Positions 35,131 through 44,403 of a DNA stretch of 64,000 nt are shown here, one piece after another (position 1 is the first letter of the stretch; every line of letters begins with the position of its first letter). The position numbers and the translations under genes are program-made. This DNA is from Pararhizobium_B sp963760965. Lineage in GTDB: Bacteria; Pseudomonadota; Alphaproteobacteria; Rhizobiales; Rhizobiaceae. The DNA is taken from positions 62,001 through 126,000 of the forward strand of contig CAVXEW010000013.1 of assembly GCA_963760965.1 (NCBI GenBank). The letters are read 5' to 3'. Under the pieces are notes generated by a model. The model was not told the origin of the DNA and made no database searches. It saw only the letters and a program-made list of their open reading frames with translations.

Positions 35131-36143
35131 CGGTTCGTTGGGGATTGATCGGCGCGAGCACGATCGCGCGCGAATACGTGATCGGCGCGATCCGGGCCGG
35201 GGGTGGCGGCGAGGTCGCGGCCGTCATGAGCTCCGATGCCGGACGCGGACGCGACTACGCCGCGCGCAACGGCATCGCGAAGTCGTTCACCTCTCTCGAC
35301 GGCCTGTTGTCGGCCGATATCGACGCCGTCTACATCTCGACGACGAACGAGCTGCACCTCGAGCAGGCGCTGGCGGCGGCGGCGGCCGGCAAGCACGTCC
35401 TCTGCGAGAAGCCGCTCGCGCTCAATTCCGCCGATGCGCGGCGCATCGTCGCCGCCTGCCGGGATGCGGGCGTCGTCCTCGCGACCAACCATCATCTGCG
35501 CAACGCGGGCTCGCACCGGGCGATGCGGCAGGCGATCAGGGACGGGCGGATCGGCAATCCGCTTGCCGCACGCGTCTTTCATGCGGTCTATCTGCCGGAA
35601 CATCTTCAGGGCTGGCGCCTGAAGGCGCCGGAGGCCGGAGGCGGCGTCGTTCTCGACATCACGGTCCACGACGCGGACACGCTCCGCTTCGTCCTCGACG
35701 ACGATCCGGTCGAGGCGACGGCGCTGACCCAGTCCGCCGGCATGGCGTCGTCGGGCCTCGAAGACGGGGCAATGACGGTCTTCCGCTTCCGGTCGGGCGT
35801 GCTGGCCCAGACCCATGACGCGTTCACGATCAGGCATGCGGGCACCGGTTTCGAGGTGCATGGCACGGAGGGCTCGCTCGTCGCGCGCGACGTCATGACC
35901 CAGAAGCCGATCGGATCGGTCACCCTGCGCACGGCCAAGGGGGAGGAGGAACTCTCCTTCGACCGCGACGATCTCTACTCCCGAGGACTGGCGGCCTTCC
36001 ATGCTGCCGTGCGCGGCGAGGGGCAGGTCGCGGCAACGGGCGAGGACGGCGTCTGGTCGCTGGCGGCCGCCGAAGCTGCGCTGGAATCCGCGAGGAGCGG
36101 CCGGAGAATGCCGGTCGAGCCGAAGCTTGGAGGCAAGCCGTGA
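35127..36143 (+). CDS. Gfo/Idh/MocA-family oxidoreductase
   Basis: A 338-residue NAD(P)-dependent oxidoreductase: Rossmann motif WGLIGASTIAREYVIG, the E-K-P motif in HVLCEKPLALNSADA, and the C-terminal domain with GGGVVLDITVHDADTLRFVL. It probably oxidises a hydroxyl of a sugar or cyclitol. Its start overlaps the lacI stop and its end overlaps the CoA-transferase GTG, so the genes are coupled. Confidence 0.9.
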   Translation: MTVRWGLIGASTIAREYVIGAIRAGGGGEVAAVMSSDAGRGRDYAARNGIAKSFTSLDGLLSADIDAVYISTTNELHLEQALAAAAAGKHVLCEKPLALNSADARRIVAACRDAGVVLATNHHLRNAGSHRAMRQAIRDGRIGNPLAARVFHAVYLPEHLQGWRLKAPEAGGGVVLDITVHDADTLRFVLDDDPVEATALTQSAGMASSGLEDGAMTVFRFRSGVLAQTHDAFTIRHAGTGFEVHGTEGSLVARDVMTQKPIGSVTLRTAKGEEELSFDRDDLYSRGLAAFHAAVRGEGQVAATGEDGVWSLAAAEAALESARSGRRMPVEPKLGGKP

Positions 36144-37735
36144 GCAAGGTCGTCAGCGCGGCGGATGCCGCACGCATGATCGAGGACGGCATGACGGTTT
36201 CGGTCTCCTCGTCGAGCGGTCTCGGCTGCCCCGACGCGGTGCTCGCCGCGATCGGCCGGCGATTCGATGCCGAAGGGCATCCGCGTGGCCTCACGACACT
36301 GCATCCCATCGCCGCCGGCGACATGTACGGGATCAAGGGGATCGATCACCTTGCCAAGCCCGGGCTCCTGAAGCGTACCCTTTGCGGCTCCTACCCCTCC
36401 GGTCCGTCGTCTTCCGAGCCGCCGGAGATCTGGAAGATGATCGGAAGCGACGAGGTCGCCGCCTACAACATTCCCTCGGGCATTCTCTTCGACATGCATC
36501 GCGAGGCGGCGGCAAAGCGGCCGGGCGTGCTGACGAAGGTCGGGATCGACACTTTCGTCGATCCCGGGCAGCAGGGCTGCGCCATGAACGAGAGCGCCGC
36601 GCGCGAACCGGTCGTGCGTCGGGAGCACTTTGCCGGCGAGGAATGGCTGTTCTTCCCTTCGATCGTCCCGCACGTCTCGATCATCCGGGCAACGAGCTCA
36701 GACGAGCGCGGAAATCTCACCTACGAGCACGAAGGTGCCTATCTCGGAGGCCTCGAGCAGGCGCTCGCCGCCCGCAACAATGGCGGCATCGTGATCGCGC
36801 AGGTCAAGCGCGTGGTCGCCAACGGCTCGCTGAAGCCGCACGACGTGCGGGTGCCGGGCGTGCTCGTCGACCATGTCGTGGTGGACCCCGAGCAGCTGCA
36901 GACGACGCAGACGGCATACGATCCGGCAATATCCGGAGAAATCTTCCGGCCGGAATCATCGTTCCGGACCCCGGAAATGAACATCCAGAAGGTGATCGCC
37001 CGGCGCGTGGCGATGGAACTCGCCGAGGGCATGGCCGTCAATCTCGGCTTCGGGATTTCGGCCAACGTGCCGCGGATCCTGATCGAGGAAGGCTGCCACG
37101 GCGCCGTCACCTGGGTCATCGAGCAGGGCGCGGTGGGCGGCGTGCCGCTGCTCGACTTCAAGTTCGGTTGCGCGTCGAACGCGGATGCCTTCATGCCGTC
37201 GCCGCACCAGTTCACCTATTTCCAGGCGGGCGGCTTCGACGCCTCGCTGCTTTCCTTCCTGCAGATCGACCGGAACGGCTCGGTCAACGTCTCCCGGCTT
37301 TCGGCGCGGCCGCACGTAACGGCGGGCGCCGGCGGATTCGTCGACATAACGTCGCGCGCAAGGAAGATCGTCTTTTCCGGCATGTTCAATGCGGGGGCGA
37401 AGGTCGGCGTCGCCGGCGGCAAGGTCGTCATCGAGAAGGAAGGCAAGCTCAGGAAGCTTGTCGAGGCGGTCGAGCACGTCTCGTTTTCGGGTCGTCGCGC
37501 CGTCGCGCAGGGCCAGGACATCACCTACGTCACCGAGCGCTGCGTCATGCGACTCACCGGCGAGGGCGTCGAAGTCACGGAGATCGCTCCGGGGATCGAT
37601 CTGGAGACCCACATACTCGCGCAGTCCGAATTTCCGCTGCTCGTCGCAAAGGACCTGAAGCGCATGGACGCGGGCCTCTTCGCCGAAGCCCCGTTCGGGC
37701 TCAGGCTCCAGCCGAAGGAGGCGCGCCGTGACTGA
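36140..37735 (+). CDS. Acyl-CoA:acetate/3-ketoacid CoA-transferase, fused alpha-beta subunits
   Basis: A 531-residue fused CoA-transferase of the propionate-CoA-transferase/YdiF type. The N-terminal alpha half opens VVSAADAARMIEDGMTVSVS; the beta half carries the catalytic glutamate in VTWVIEQGAVGGVPLLDF. It activates a carboxylic acid by moving CoA from another acyl-CoA. GTG start at 36140. In a sugar or polyol operon this is unusual and implies that a carboxylate intermediate is degraded as its CoA thioester. Confidence 0.92.
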   Translation: MSKVVSAADAARMIEDGMTVSVSSSSGLGCPDAVLAAIGRRFDAEGHPRGLTTLHPIAAGDMYGIKGIDHLAKPGLLKRTLCGSYPSGPSSSEPPEIWKMIGSDEVAAYNIPSGILFDMHREAAAKRPGVLTKVGIDTFVDPGQQGCAMNESAAREPVVRREHFAGEEWLFFPSIVPHVSIIRATSSDERGNLTYEHEGAYLGGLEQALAARNNGGIVIAQVKRVVANGSLKPHDVRVPGVLVDHVVVDPEQLQTTQTAYDPAISGEIFRPESSFRTPEMNIQKVIARRVAMELAEGMAVNLGFGISANVPRILIEEGCHGAVTWVIEQGAVGGVPLLDFKFGCASNADAFMPSPHQFTYFQAGGFDASLLSFLQIDRNGSVNVSRLSARPHVTAGAGGFVDITSRARKIVFSGMFNAGAKVGVAGGKVVIEKEGKLRKLVEAVEHVSFSGRRAVAQGQDITYVTERCVMRLTGEGVEVTEIAPGIDLETHILAQSEFPLLVAKDLKRMDAGLFAEAPFGLRLQPKEARRD

Positions 37736-38507
37736 CGACCGTATCTCGCTTTCGATCGAGGGGCCGGTGGCGGTCGTGGCGATCCGTCGTGCCGACAAGC
37801 TGAATGCGCTCGACATCGACATGCTGAAGGCACTCGCCGGCGCCTGCGACGCCATCGAGGCGCAAGCCTCCGTGCGCGTCGCCATCCTGACGGGTGAAGG
37901 CAAGTCGTTCTCGGCCGGCGGCGACGTCAAGGCGTGGGGAGCGATGAAGGCGGAAGAATTCGGCCATCACTGGGTCCGCTTCGGCCACCGCGTCTTCGCG
38001 CGGCTCGCGACGTTGCGCGTGCCGGTTATCGGCGCGCTGAACGGACACGCGTTCGGCGGCGGCGTCGAACTCGCAGCGGTCGCCGACATCCGCATCGCCG
38101 AGCGGCAGGTGAAGATCGGGATGCCCGAGACCAGCCTCGGCATGGTTCCCGGCTGGTCGGGGACGCAGCGGCTGGTCCGGCGCTTCGGCGCGCAGGTCGT
38201 CCGGCGGATGGTGCTCGGCGGCGAAGTGTTCGCGGCGGAGGAGGCGCAGGCGCTCGGGCTCGTCGACCACGTCGTCGAGGCCGGCGCCGCGCTCGCCTCG
38301 GCCCGCGAACACGCCGCGCGCATCGCCGAGCGCGGTCCTGCGGCGCTCGAGATCGCCAAGCTGATGATCGCCTCGGCGAGCGGCGAGGATACGGGCGAGG
38401 CGGCCGAGGCGCTGGGTTCCATCCTGGCGGCGCGCACGGGCGATCTCGCCGAGGGCGTCGCCGCATTCCGGGACAAGCGCAAGCCGAATTTCAAGGGAGA
38501 GTGGTGA
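37728..38507 (+). CDS. Enoyl-CoA hydratase/isomerase (crotonase family)
   Basis: A 259-residue crotonase. The oxyanion-hole segments GKSFSAGGDVKAWG and NGHAFGGGVELAAVADIRIA are present, and both hydratase glutamates appear kept (in GGVELA and in GMPETSLGMVPGWSG), which supports hydration or dehydration chemistry. GTG start, overlapping the CoA-transferase by eight bases. It would act on the acyl-CoA formed by that enzyme. Confidence 0.92.
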   Translation: MTDDRISLSIEGPVAVVAIRRADKLNALDIDMLKALAGACDAIEAQASVRVAILTGEGKSFSAGGDVKAWGAMKAEEFGHHWVRFGHRVFARLATLRVPVIGALNGHAFGGGVELAAVADIRIAERQVKIGMPETSLGMVPGWSGTQRLVRRFGAQVVRRMVLGGEVFAAEEAQALGLVDHVVEAGAALASAREHAARIAERGPAALEIAKLMIASASGEDTGEAAEALGSILAARTGDLAEGVAAFRDKRKPNFKGEW

Positions 38508-40024
38508 TGACCGTTACAGTTGAGCCGGCCGCACCCGCCGATCTTCGGGTCCGGGAATTCCGCGCGCTGATCGACGGAGAGTGGCGGGAAGGCGCCGGCG
38601 GCGGCACCATCGAGCGGATATCGCCGGGGCACGGCGTCGTGGTCAGCCGCTATGCCGCAGCCACTTCGGCCGATGCGGCGCGGGCGGTCGCGGCGGCGCG
38701 AAAGGCATTCGACCATGGCCCCTGGCCGTCAATGGCGGGCTCCGAGCGCGCGCGCGTCCTCCTGAAGGCCGCCGATGCGATCGAGGCGCGCCTGGAGGAA
38801 CTCGCCTTTCTCGACGCGATCGAGTCCGGCAAGCCGATCACGCAGGCCTGGGGCGAGATCGCCGGCGCCGCCGACATCTGGCGCTATGCCGCCTCGCTTG
38901 CCAGGGACCTGCATGGCGAGAGCTACAACACCCTCGGCGAAGCGACGCTGGGCGTGGTGCTGCGGGAACCGATCGGCGTCGTCTCGATCATCACGCCGTG
39001 GAACTTTCCCTTCCTGATCGTCTCGCAAAAGCTTCCCTTCGCGCTCGCTGCCGGTTGCACGGCCGTCGTCAAGCCGTCCGAACTGACATCGGGATCGACC
39101 CTGGTGCTCGGCGAGATGCTGATGGAAGCGGGAGTGCCGGCCGGCGTCGTCAACATCATCGCCGGAACGGGCCCCGAGGTCGGCGCGCCGATCGTCTCGC
39201 ACCCCGATGTCGACATGGTCTCCTTCACCGGGTCGACAGCCGTCGGCAGGGCGACGATGGCGAGCGCGGCCGCGACCCTGAAGAAGGTCTCGCTGGAACT
39301 CGGCGGCAAGAACCCGCAGATCGTCTTCCCGGACGCGGACCTCGACGCCTTCGTCGATGCGGCCGTCTTCGGGGCGAACTTCAACGCCGGAGAGTGCTGC
39401 AACGCCGGCTCGCGGCTGATCCTGCACCGCGACATCGCCGACGAGGTCGTCAGGCGGATCGCCCGGCTTTCGAAGGAGGTCAGGGTCGGGGATCCGCTCG
39501 ATCCGCGGACCCAGGTCGGAGCGATCATCTCGCCGCAGCATCTGGAGAAGATCGCGGGCTACGTCTCCGACGCGCGCGATGCCGGCGCCAGCCTTGCGCA
39601 TGGCGGATCGGCGCTCGACCTCGGAGCCGGTCAATACATGGAGCCGACGATCCTCGCCGGCGTCCGGCCGGACATGAGGGTCGCCACGGAGGAAGTCTTC
39701 GGGCCGGTGCTTTCCGTGCTGACCTTCGAGTCGCCGGAAGAAGCTGTTGGCATTGCGAATTCCGTCGATTACGGTCTTTCGGCTGCGGTATGGAGTCGCA
39801 CTTTCAACTCCTGCATCGCGGTGGGCAGGAGGATCAGGGCCGGGACCGTCTGGATGAACACTTTCATGGACGGGGCGAGCGAGTTGCCGTTCGGCGGCTA
39901 TCGCCAGTCCGGCCTGGGTCGCGAGCTCGGGCGCCATGCGGTGGAGGACTATACCGAAACGAAGACGCTCAACATGCACATCGGCCCGCGCACCAACTGG
40001 TGGATGCCAAGGCGGGCAACCTGA
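38507..40024 (+). CDS. Aldehyde dehydrogenase, NAD(P)-dependent
   Basis: A 505-residue aldehyde dehydrogenase with ITPWNFPF (161-169), NAD-binding FTGSTAVG, general base E264 in SLELGGKNP, and catalytic C298 in NAGECCNAGSR. Length and motifs match betaine-aldehyde/sugar-aldehyde type enzymes. The start overlaps the hydratase stop (TGATG). It oxidises an aldehyde made by the GMC or SDR enzymes of the same operon to a carboxylate, which could feed the CoA-transferase. Confidence 0.95.
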   Translation: MTVTVEPAAPADLRVREFRALIDGEWREGAGGGTIERISPGHGVVVSRYAAATSADAARAVAAARKAFDHGPWPSMAGSERARVLLKAADAIEARLEELAFLDAIESGKPITQAWGEIAGAADIWRYAASLARDLHGESYNTLGEATLGVVLREPIGVVSIITPWNFPFLIVSQKLPFALAAGCTAVVKPSELTSGSTLVLGEMLMEAGVPAGVVNIIAGTGPEVGAPIVSHPDVDMVSFTGSTAVGRATMASAAATLKKVSLELGGKNPQIVFPDADLDAFVDAAVFGANFNAGECCNAGSRLILHRDIADEVVRRIARLSKEVRVGDPLDPRTQVGAIISPQHLEKIAGYVSDARDAGASLAHGGSALDLGAGQYMEPTILAGVRPDMRVATEEVFGPVLSVLTFESPEEAVGIANSVDYGLSAAVWSRTFNSCIAVGRRIRAGTVWMNTFMDGASELPFGGYRQSGLGRELGRHAVEDYTETKTLNMHIGPRTNWWMPRRAT

Positions 40025-40112
40025 GGAAGAATTCTTCCGGCTGGGGGCCGGCAGAAGGTGGGTCACGCCGCGACGCGTGGCGTTTTTCAAAGCGATCGGG
40101 AGGATCGAAAAC

Positions 40113-41369
40113 ATGCGTAAACTCATGATGACCACGGCGCTTGCCATGCTTATGGCGGTGCCGGCTGCAATGTCGCAGGACAGCAAGGGTGAAGTGCGCG
40201 TCGTCCACTGGTGGACTTCGGGCGGCGAGGCTGCTGCGCTCAACGTGCTGAAGCAGGACCTGCAGAAGGAAGGCATCGCCTGGAAGGACGTGCCGATCGC
40301 CGGTGGCGGCGGCGCGCAGGCGATGACGGCGCTTCGCGCCATGGTGACGGCCGGCAACGTGCCGACCGCAGTCCAGATGCTCGGCTTCGACATCCAGGAC
40401 TGGGCTGCGACCGGCGTGGTCGGCAACCTCGACGACGTGGCGAAGAAGGAGAACTGGGGCAAGGTCATCCCGGCCGGACTGCAGAAGTTCGCCAAGTATG
40501 ACGGCCACTGGGTCGCGGCACCGGTCAACATCCACTCCGTCAACTGGATCTGGGTGAACAAGGCCAACATGGACAAGCTCGGCATCAAGGAAGCGCCGAA
40601 GAACATGGACGAGCTCTTCGCCGATCTCGACAAGGCCAAGGCGGCCGGCATCGTGCCGCTGGCCCAGGGCGGCCAGCCGTGGCAGGAAGCGACGATGTTC
40701 GACTCGGTGGTGATCTCCACCAACGGGCTCGATTTCTACAAGAAGGCCTTCCTCGACCTCGACGACAGCGCGCTGAAGTCGAAGGAGATGGAGAAGGCGT
40801 TCGAGAACCTCGCGAAGCTCTCGACATACACGGACAACGCCTATTCCGGCCGTGACTGGAACCTCGCCACCGCCATGGTCATCAACGGCAAGGCTCTGAT
40901 GCAGGTGATGGGCGACTGGGCGAAGGGCGAGTTCCGCAACGCGAACAAGAAGGCCGGCGAGGACTTCGCCTGCTACCGCTTCCCCGGCACCAAGGGCGAC
41001 GTCGTCTTCAACTCGGACATGTTCGTGATGTTCAAGGTCGGAGAGGATCGCCGTCCGGCGCAGGAAGCCATGGCTTCGGCCATCGAGGCCCCGAGCTTCC
41101 AGTCGTCCTTCAACGTCGTCAAGGGCTCGGTGCCGGCGCGCACCGACGTTCCGGACACCGACTTCGGCCCGTGCGGCAAGATGGGCATCGCCGACGTGAA
41201 GCAGGCGAACGCCGACGGCACGCTGGTCGGTTCGCTGGCCCAGGGCTACGGCCAGCCGGCGGCGATCAAGAACGCCTACTACGACGTCGTGACGAAGGTC
41301 TTCCACGGCCAGATGAAGCCGGCCGACGCGCCGGCGGCGCTCGCCCAGGCGGTCGACGCGGCGAAGTAG
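40113..41369 (+). CDS. Sugar ABC transporter substrate-binding protein
   Basis: A 418-residue family 1 binding protein with a signal peptide of about 21 residues (MRKLMMTTALAMLMAVPAAM). The mature part opens EVRVVHWWTSGGEAAALNVL, and PVNIHSVNWIWVNKANMDKL is typical of the glucose/mannose-type binding proteins of alphaproteobacteria. GGGAGGATC precedes the start. Two hairpins follow the gene before the permeases. Confidence 0.93.
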   Translation: MRKLMMTTALAMLMAVPAAMSQDSKGEVRVVHWWTSGGEAAALNVLKQDLQKEGIAWKDVPIAGGGGAQAMTALRAMVTAGNVPTAVQMLGFDIQDWAATGVVGNLDDVAKKENWGKVIPAGLQKFAKYDGHWVAAPVNIHSVNWIWVNKANMDKLGIKEAPKNMDELFADLDKAKAAGIVPLAQGGQPWQEATMFDSVVISTNGLDFYKKAFLDLDDSALKSKEMEKAFENLAKLSTYTDNAYSGRDWNLATAMVINGKALMQVMGDWAKGEFRNANKKAGEDFACYRFPGTKGDVVFNSDMFVMFKVGEDRRPAQEAMASAIEAPSFQSSFNVVKGSVPARTDVPDTDFGPCGKMGIADVKQANADGTLVGSLAQGYGQPAAIKNAYYDVVTKVFHGQMKPADAPAALAQAVDAAK

Positions 41370-41380
41370 CGGAGCGCTTT

Positions 41381-41403
41381 CCGGGCCGGCTCTGCCGGCC
41401 CGG
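41381..41403 (+). terminator. Hairpin after the sugar-binding protein gene
   Basis: CCGGGCCGGC (41381-41390), TCT, GCCGGCCCGG (41394-41403): perfect 10-bp stem with no T-run. Placed between binding-protein and permease genes, it probably stabilises the upstream mRNA or attenuates transcription. Confidence 0.5.
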
Positions 41404-41415
41404 TCCGAACAGGTT

Positions 41416-41435
41416 CCTCCCCCTCGCCGGGGAGG
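41416..41435 (+). repeat. Second hairpin in the binding-protein/permease gap
   Basis: CCTCCCC (41416-41422), six-base loop, GGGGAGG (41429-41435). It follows the stronger hairpin by 12 bases. Possibly part of the same mRNA-processing or attenuation element. Confidence 0.35.
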
Positions 41436-41478
41436 AGCGCTTCGGGCCCGGCCGTCGCCTGGCCCGCCGAGGGAGGAC

Positions 41479-42411
41479 ATGTCCATGACAAGCTTCGACG
41501 TCGTACCGATCGCAGCACCGGAGAGTGCGCGCGACCGTTCGGTGCGCGCACTGCAGAACTGGCTGCCGCGTCTCGTGCTGGCGCCGTCCTTCGCGGTGAT
41601 CCTGCTCTTCGTCTACGGCTTCATCCTGTGGACGCTCTACCTGTCGTTTTCCAAGTCGCGCATGCTGCCGGTCTACGACTGGGCCGGCTTTCGCGCCTAC
41701 GAACGCCTCTGGGCGCTTCCGAACTGGTATGTGGCGATCCACAACCTGCTCGTCTTCGGCGTCCTCTACATTTCCATCTGCATCGTGCTGGGCCTGCTCC
41801 TCGCGATCCTTCTCGATCAGAAGATCCGCGGCGAGGGGGTCCTGAGACCGATCTACCTCTATCCGATGGCGATTTCGTTCATCGTCACGGGCACCGCATG
41901 GAAATGGTTCCTCGCCCCTGATCTCGGGCTCGAGAAGACCATGCATGCGTGGGGCTGGACGAGCTTCAAGTTCGACTGGCTCGTCGACAACCACATGGCG
42001 ATCTACACCATCGTGATCGCCGGTGTCTGGCAGACGACGGGCTTCTGCATGGCGATGTTCCTCGCCGGCCTTCGCGGCATAGACGGCGAGATGATCAAGG
42101 CGGCGCAGATCGACGGCGCCTCGACCTTCTCGATCTACCGGCGGATCATCATCCCGCAGCTGCGTCCCGTCTTCCTGTCTGCCGTCATCGTGCTCGCCCA
42201 CATGACGATCAAGTCGTACGACCTCGTCGTCGCGCTGACCGGCGGAGGGCCCGGCAACGCAACCGAGCTGCCGTCGACCTTCATGTACTCCTACACATTC
42301 ACCCGCAATGAAATGGCGACGGGTGCGGCGAGCGCCATCATGATGCTGATGGCGATCGCGGCGATCATGGTTCCCTACCTCTATTCCGAACTGAAGGAGA
42401 AGCCGCAATGA
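41479..42411 (+). CDS. Sugar ABC transporter permease (MalF type)
   Basis: A 310-residue permease with six hydrophobic spans (first LVLAPSFAVILLFVYGFILW) and EAA loop GLRGIDGEMIKAAQIDGAST. Start after GGGAGG at 41479; a second ATG four bases later is in another frame. Its stop overlaps the start of the partner permease. It forms the membrane channel for the sugar bound by the 40113 protein. Confidence 0.94.
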   Translation: MSMTSFDVVPIAAPESARDRSVRALQNWLPRLVLAPSFAVILLFVYGFILWTLYLSFSKSRMLPVYDWAGFRAYERLWALPNWYVAIHNLLVFGVLYISICIVLGLLLAILLDQKIRGEGVLRPIYLYPMAISFIVTGTAWKWFLAPDLGLEKTMHAWGWTSFKFDWLVDNHMAIYTIVIAGVWQTTGFCMAMFLAGLRGIDGEMIKAAQIDGASTFSIYRRIIIPQLRPVFLSAVIVLAHMTIKSYDLVVALTGGGPGNATELPSTFMYSYTFTRNEMATGAASAIMMLMAIAAIMVPYLYSELKEKPQ

Positions 42412-43283
42412 GCACTGCCGAAGGCACGGTCGGCGGCTCCTCCACGGGGCGCTATTTCGTCTACGGGCTGCTGATCCTGTTCGCCGTCCTGTTCCTGCTG
42501 CCGCTCTACGTGATGGTCGTCACCTCGTTCAAGTCGCTGGACGAGATCCGCAGCGGCAACATGCTGGACCTGCCGCACGTGTGGACGTCGGCACCCTGGA
42601 TCAAGGCCTGGGGCAGCGCCTGCATCGGGCTCACCTGCCACGGCATCCACGGGTATTTCCGCAACTCGATCCTGATGGTCGTCCCGGCCGTCGCTATTTC
42701 CACGGCACTCGGCTCGCTGAACGGCTACGTGCTGACCAAGTGGCAATTCCCAGGCCACAAGATCGTCTTCGGGCTGATGCTGTTCGCCTGCTTCATCCCG
42801 TTCCAGTCGGTGCTCATTCCCACGGCGCGGGTGCTCGGCCTGCTCGGCCTCGGCAACTCGATCGCGGGGCTGATCCTCGTCCACGTAGTCTACGGCCTCG
42901 GCTTCACGACGCTGTTCTTCCGCAACTACTACGAGGCGTTCCCGAACGAGCTGATCCGCGCCGCACAGATGGACGGAGCGAACTTCTCCCAGGTCTTCCT
43001 CCGCATCCTCCTGCCGAGTTCGGGACCGATCATCGTGGTGACGGTGATCTTCCAGTTCACCAACATCTGGAACGACTTCCTGTTCGGTTCGTCCTTCACC
43101 TCGGGCGACGGTGCGCCGATCACCGTCGCGCTGAACAACCTCGTCAACACATCCACTGGCGTGAAGGAATACAACGTCGACATGGCCGCCGCCATGATGG
43201 CCGCGCTTCCCACGCTCATCGTCTACGTCGTCGCCGGCCGGTATTTCCTGCGCGGGCTGATGGCCGGAGCAGTCAAGGGGTAA
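42408..43283 (+). CDS. Sugar ABC transporter permease (MalG type)
   Basis: A 291-residue permease: first span YFVYGLLILFAVLFLLPLYV, EAA loop EAFPNELIRAAQMDGANFSQ, C-terminus FLRGLMAGAVKG. Coupled by ATGA to the upstream permease and separated by four bases from the ATPase gene. Confidence 0.94.
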   Translation: MSTAEGTVGGSSTGRYFVYGLLILFAVLFLLPLYVMVVTSFKSLDEIRSGNMLDLPHVWTSAPWIKAWGSACIGLTCHGIHGYFRNSILMVVPAVAISTALGSLNGYVLTKWQFPGHKIVFGLMLFACFIPFQSVLIPTARVLGLLGLGNSIAGLILVHVVYGLGFTTLFFRNYYEAFPNELIRAAQMDGANFSQVFLRILLPSSGPIIVVTVIFQFTNIWNDFLFGSSFTSGDGAPITVALNNLVNTSTGVKEYNVDMAAAMMAALPTLIVYVVAGRYFLRGLMAGAVKG

Positions 43284-43287
43284 GTCC

Positions 43288-44403
43288 ATGGCCTTTCTCG
43301 AAATCAATGCGCTGAAGAAGCGTTTCGGCTCCCTCGAGATACTCAAGGGCATCGACATCGAACTGGAAGAGGGCGGCTTCCTCGTCCTCGTCGGCCCGTC
43401 CGGCTGCGGCAAGTCGACCCTGCTCAACACGATTGCGGGGCTCGAGAGCATTTCCGAAGGCGAAATCCGGCTCGACGGGGAGCGGATCAACGATCGCCAT
43501 CCCTCCAAGCGCGACATCGCCATGGTGTTCCAGAGCTACGCGCTCTATCCGAACATGACCGTCGCGGGGAACATATCGTTCGGGATGGAGATGCGCGGCG
43601 TGCCGAAGCCGGACCGCGAAGCCGCCGTCGCGCGAGTGGCGAAGATGCTGCAGATCGAGCATCTGCTGAAACGGCGGCCCTCGCAGCTTTCCGGGGGGCA
43701 GCGGCAGCGCGTCGCCATGGGCCGCGCGCTCGTGCGCGAGCCGAAGCTCTTCCTCTTCGACGAACCGCTGTCGAACCTCGACGCGAAGCTGCGCGTCGAC
43801 ATGCGCGTGGAGATCAAGCGGCTGCACCAGCAGACGGGAACGACCATCGTCTACGTCACCCACGACCAGATCGAGGCGATGACGCTAGCCACGAAGATCG
43901 CGGTCCTGAAGGACGGCGAACTGCAGCAGGTCGGCACGCCGAAGGAGATCTACAACAAGCCGGCGAACCTGTTCGTCGCTGACTTCATGGGGTCGCCGTC
44001 GATGAACCTGATGGACGCCGCCGTGGTGTCGAGGAACGGCCGCAAGGGCCTCAGCCTCAAGCGCAACGGGGACACGGACCTGATCCTCAACCTGCCGGAG
44101 ACGATGAGTGCGGGCGACATCGACGAGGGCCGGAGCGTCATTCTCGGCATCCGGCCCGAGGCGATCACCGACCTCGACGGTGCGGACCGCAAGTCCCGTT
44201 CGGTCGAGACGGTCGAGTGCCCGGTGGAGATCGTCGAGGTCGCCGGCGCCGATACCTTCGTCGTGACCCACCTCGCCGGCAAGGAAGTCACCGCGCGCAT
44301 GCGCGCCGACGCCGACGTCAGGCCCGGCGAGACCGTGCCGTTCGCGTTCGACCTCGAAAAGGCGGCCCTCTTCGATCCGCAGAAGGGCGTGCGCCTGGCA
44401 TGA
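43288..44403 (+). CDS. Sugar ABC transporter ATP-binding protein (UgpC/MsmK type)
   Basis: A 371-residue ATPase: Walker A GPSGCGKSTLL, signature LSGGQRQRVAMGRAL, Walker B LFLFDEPLSNLDAKL, switch VTHDQIEAMTLA, and a C-terminal TOBE-type regulatory domain (residues about 240-371). Such ATPases sometimes serve several importers; it is the only carbohydrate-type ATPase in the window, and the sulfatase-linked importer lacks one. Confidence 0.95.
   Translation: MAFLEINALKKRFGSLEILKGIDIELEEGGFLVLVGPSGCGKSTLLNTIAGLESISEGEIRLDGERINDRHPSKRDIAMVFQSYALYPNMTVAGNISFGMEMRGVPKPDREAAVARVAKMLQIEHLLKRRPSQLSGGQRQRVAMGRALVREPKLFLFDEPLSNLDAKLRVDMRVEIKRLHQQTGTTIVYVTHDQIEAMTLATKIAVLKDGELQQVGTPKEIYNKPANLFVADFMGSPSMNLMDAAVVSRNGRKGLSLKRNGDTDLILNLPETMSAGDIDEGRSVILGIRPEAITDLDGADRKSRSVETVECPVEIVEVAGADTFVVTHLAGKEVTARMRADADVRPGETVPFAFDLEKAALFDPQKGVRLA

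Noticed and set aside
36140..38507. Assigning the CoA-transferase and hydratase to fatty-acid or acetoacetate metabolism
   Set aside because: They are translationally coupled inside a LacI-controlled sugar operon, and no thiolase or acyl-CoA dehydrogenase is present.
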